Position numbers and translations under genes: made by a program. Of a stretch of DNA of 7,627 bases, positions 5,910 through 7,627 are shown piece by piece. The DNA is from an uncultured Oscillospiraceae bacterium (GTDB lineage Bacteria; Bacillota; Clostridia; Oscillospirales; Oscillospiraceae), in contig CAAFEV010000073.1 of the NCBI GenBank assembly GCA_900762005.1, forward strand, positions 1 to 7,627, written 5' to 3'. A model generated the notes under the pieces. The model ran no database searches. It was not told where the DNA came from and saw nothing but the letters and a program-made list of their open reading frames with translations. Every line of letters starts with the position of its first letter. Positions within the stretch are counted from its first letter, which is position 1.

Positions 5910-7169
5910 TCAGACCGGCTTTGTAATTCCGGTGCGCCGTTCCGGAGCAAGACCGCCCGCCAACACGACCCGCTCGCCGACAAAGCGTGCTCTGCGAATG
6001 ACGCTCTCGCCGTATTTGTCGCGCAAATCGTCCACGGCGTTGTCTAATTTTACCTTGCGTTCGTAGGTTTCCGCGCTGATAACGGAGAATAAATCGTACT
6101 GCCGCACACCGCGTTCCTCAAGTCTCGATGCCTGTACGCCAAGCTGTCGCAGGGGCGTAACCGAATCCCATGCTTCGTCAAAAATGCAACAGGCGATGCG
6201 AAACAGCTCCTCGGTACTGTCCGTCGCATTCGGCAGGGTTGCCTGATGAGAAAAGTCATCAAATTCATTGCTGCGCAGATGCACGGTCAGGCAGCGGGCG
6301 GCTTTTTTGTCCTGCCGCATCCGCGTGGCAACCGTTTCGCACAGCGAGAGCAGGACGCGGTACGCCCGTGCCGCGTCCGTGACATCGGCAGCAAGCGTGG
6401 TGGCGTTGCCGTAGCCCTTGTTCGGCGCAGGCTGCGCGGTAAGCGCATCGGTATAGCGTCCGTTTGCCGAGTGCCAGAGGGCGATGCCGGGCTTGTGGAG
6501 CTTTTTGCGCAGCATCTCCGGGTCGGCGTTGGCAAGCTGCCCGATGGTATCAATGCCGAGCAAATGCAGCTTTCGCTCCGTTGCGGCGCCAATCATAAAC
6601 AAATCGCGCACCGGCAGCGGCCAAAGCTTTGATTCCAGCTCCCAAGGATAAAGCGTGTGTACTTTATTCGGTTTTTCAAAGTCCCCTGCCATCTTTGCCA
6701 AGAGCTTGTTGCAGGAAATGCCGATGTTCACCGTAAAGCCGAGCTCATCAAAAATTCGTTGCCGCAGCCGGTTTGCCGCAGCTATGGGAGAGCCGCAAAG
6801 CCCTTGCATTCCGGTCATGTCCACCCATGCTTCGTCAATGGAATATTGCTCAACCAACGGCGAAACGCTACGCAGCAGTGCCGTCATATGGCGCGAGGCT
6901 TCCACATAAAGCCCGTAATCCGGCGGCACAAGCACCAAACGCGGGCATTTTTCCAACGCCTTAAAAATCGGCTCCCCTGTTTGAACGCCGTATTTTTTCG
7001 CAGGCTGACTTTTGGCTAAAATAACGCCCTTTCGGCTTTCCCTCTCGCCCGCCACGGCAGACGGAATCTCGCGCAAGTCCTCCGTTTCTCCCAAAACCCG
7101 GCAGCGATATGCCGCGCTCCACGAGAGAAAGGCACTGTTTGCATCCACATGAAAAATCACCCGCTGCAT
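5910..7169 (-). CDS. dinB: Y-family translesion DNA polymerase (DinB/UmuC type)
   Basis: This error-prone polymerase copies past damaged bases. The 419-residue product starts at ATG 7169, where the family's first strand begins (VIFHVDANSAF). Catalytic acids are Asp9 and the pair Asp112-Glu113 in 'YSIDEAWVDMTG'. Other landmarks are 'GVILAKSQPAKKYGVQTGEP' (48-67, finger domain), 'NIGISCNKLLAKMAGDFEKP' (148-167), a helix-hairpin-helix thumb region around 185-225 ('LFMIGAATERKLHLLGIDTIGQL'), and a little-finger domain from about 250. 'QYDLF' (357-361) matches the sliding-clamp binding motif, internal as in Gram-positive UmuC-like enzymes. The start is one base past the stop of the 86-residue gene, with no strong ribosome binding site of its own, so it probably depends on translational coupling. 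An upstream in-frame extension to 7352 lies inside that gene and is not protein-like. LexA control is expected from the box at 7467-7480. Confidence 0.93.
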   Translation of the reverse strand: MQRVIFHVDANSAFLSWSAAYRCRVLGETEDLREIPSAVAGERESRKGVILAKSQPAKKYGVQTGEPIFKALEKCPRLVLVPPDYGLYVEASRHMTALLRSVSPLVEQYSIDEAWVDMTGMQGLCGSPIAAANRLRQRIFDELGFTVNIGISCNKLLAKMAGDFEKPNKVHTLYPWELESKLWPLPVRDLFMIGAATERKLHLLGIDTIGQLANADPEMLRKKLHKPGIALWHSANGRYTDALTAQPAPNKGYGNATTLAADVTDAARAYRVLLSLCETVATRMRQDKKAARCLTVHLRSNEFDDFSHQATLPNATDSTEELFRIACCIFDEAWDSVTPLRQLGVQASRLEERGVRQYDLFSVISAETYERKVKLDNAVDDLRDKYGESVIRRARFVGERVVLAGGLAPERRTGITKPV

Positions 7170-7170
7170 T

Positions 7171-7431
7171 TCAGTACACCGTCCGAAACAGCGACCAGCT
7201 GTGTGTCTTGACGAAATAGCGCAGCTCGAAGAGCCGTTCCTTGCCGCTGAGATGCGCCTTGCAGAGATATTGAATGGCGTCGATGCCGGCATATTGGATT
7301 GACTTATAGGAAATGACCTTTGTAATGACGACGGTTTGCAGGCAATGTGCATCGTCCTCCATGCGAAAGCGCAGCGGCGTCAGCGTTCCGTCCGATGCAC
7401 AAACGGAAAGCAACTCCAGTTGTCTGTTCAC
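7171..7431 (-). CDS. Small protein coupled to the Y-family polymerase (86 aa)
   Basis: This 86-residue protein is not one I can name. It starts at GTG 7431, chosen because AAGGGGG (7439-7445) lies seven bases upstream. The ATG at 7473 overlaps the LexA box and lies upstream of the -10, so it could not be in the transcript. The sequence has no membrane span and looks like an alternation of beta strands and one helix: 'LTPLRFRMED', 'LQTVVITKVISYKSIQYAGIDAIQYLCKAHL', 'ERLFELRYFVKTHSWSLFRTVY'. It ends in TGA one base before the polymerase ATG. I recall similar short proteins before dinB in Oscillospiraceae. In Bacillus, YolD-like proteins hold this position before UvrX and YqjW, but the sequence here does not look like YolD. 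An accessory or inhibitory role for the polymerase is inference from position. Confidence 0.8.
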   Translation of the reverse strand: MNRQLELLSVCASDGTLTPLRFRMEDDAHCLQTVVITKVISYKSIQYAGIDAIQYLCKAHLSGKERLFELRYFVKTHSWSLFRTVY

Positions 7432-7438
7432 CTGCTCG

Positions 7439-7445
7439 CCCCCTT
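7439..7445 (-). promoter_or_regulatory. Ribosome binding site fixing the GTG start
   Basis: AAGGGGG on the minus strand lies seven bases before GTG 7431. It is the only plausible site near the 5' end of the transcript predicted from the -10 at 7460-7465, and therefore decides the start of the 86-residue gene. Confidence 0.65.
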
Positions 7446-7459
7446 GTACTGTTTTCTTT

Positions 7460-7468
7460 ATTATAGCA
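7460..7468 (-). promoter_or_regulatory. Extended -10 promoter of the SOS polymerase operon
   Basis: Minus strand TGCTATAAT: a perfect TATAAT (7465 to 7460) with TGn extension. The -35 position (about 7483-7488, ACAATA) is poor. Transcription should start near 7453, leaving a leader of about 20 bases before the GTG. Confidence 0.75.
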
Positions 7469-7480
7469 AACAAATGTTCT
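7467..7480 (-). promoter_or_regulatory. Near-consensus LexA (SOS) box
   Basis: Minus strand AGAACATTTGTTTG fits the Gram-positive LexA/DinR operator GAAC-N4-GTTC with one mismatch (last C is T). It sits just upstream of the -10, overlapping its TGn, where a bound repressor would block RNA polymerase. Its placement before a translesion polymerase makes chance unlikely. Confidence 0.78.
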
Positions 7481-7515
7481 ATTATTGTGATATGTGAGAG
7501 AAAGGAATTTGATTT

Positions 7516-7627
7516 ATGGAAAACGAATTAGTACGGAAATTCTGCTTATTATCAGACGAAAAGAAAAAGGAAATTATGATACTTACGGAGAAAATGATTG
7601 AAGAGGACGATGAAGAAAGGAAACTAC
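7516..7627 (+). CDS. Unknown charged protein, 3'-truncated by the window edge
   Basis: A divergent gene starts at ATG 7516 behind AAAGGA (7501-7506), nine bases away. The 37 visible residues are strongly charged and helical: 'MENELVRKFCLLSDEKKKEI', then an acidic stretch ending 'EEDDEERKL'. 'LLSDEKKKEIMILTEKMIEE' recalls the helix found in many small clostridial regulators ('LSEEDKEKI'), but that is too little to call. Codon use is noticeably more A-rich than in the leftward genes. The TATTAT at 7480-7485 could be its -10, without a good -35. It shares the promoter region with the LexA-controlled operon. Confidence 0.65.
   Translation, partial: MENELVRKFCLLSDEKKKEIMILTEKMIEEDDEERKL

Noticed and set aside
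7170..7352. N-terminal extension of the Y-family polymerase
   Set aside because: It is a shadow of the 86-aa gene in another frame; the family's first strand begins at the ATG at 7169.
7432..7473. ATG start at 7473 for the 86-aa protein
   Set aside because: It would place the start codon upstream of the -10 and within the LexA box; the GTG with AAGGGGG fits much better.

Overview
The window looks like chromosomal DNA from a Gram-positive anaerobe of the Bacillota, class Clostridia, most likely near the Oscillospiraceae/Ruminococcaceae. The pointers are a sodium-pumping decarboxylase beta subunit, a CwlD-type spore-cortex amidase, strong GGAGG-type ribosome binding sites, a Gram-positive LexA box, and palindromic intergenic repeats of a kind I associate with that family. 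The assignment rests on gene content and style, not on a database comparison.

Layout. Positions 2-1675 carry a rightward operon: the end of a bacterial PH-domain protein, a complete OadB/GcdB-type beta subunit of a Na+-translocating decarboxylase, and a 63-residue single-span OadG-like subunit. Positions 1676-1863 are non-coding and hold hairpin-forming repeats. A hairpin at 1865-1891 lies between two convergent transcription units and probably serves both as a terminator.

Positions 1898-5832 are a leftward five-gene cluster, read from right to left: an uncharacterised Cys-rich protein (195 aa), the cell-wall amidase CwlD, the recombination protein RadA, a sugar-transfer-type ATP-grasp protein, and a 59-residue two-span membrane protein. 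The last gene is easily missed because it is short. An extended -10 promoter sits before the Cys-rich gene. The cwlD-radA overlap and the radA/ATP-grasp ribosome-binding-site overlap suggest translational coupling.

Positions 5910-7480 are a second leftward unit: an 86-residue protein starting at GTG, followed one base later by a Y-family translesion DNA polymerase. Its promoter is an extended -10 with a near-consensus LexA (SOS) box directly upstream. This is the best-supported regulatory story in the window: DNA damage should induce the polymerase together with its small partner. At the right edge a divergent, truncated gene of unknown function starts at 7516.

I see no complete new system. 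The items most worth following are the uncharacterised small protein coupled to the SOS polymerase, the Cys-rich protein with its repeat-bearing promoter, and the decarboxylase beta/gamma-like pair with no catalytic or biotin subunit in view.
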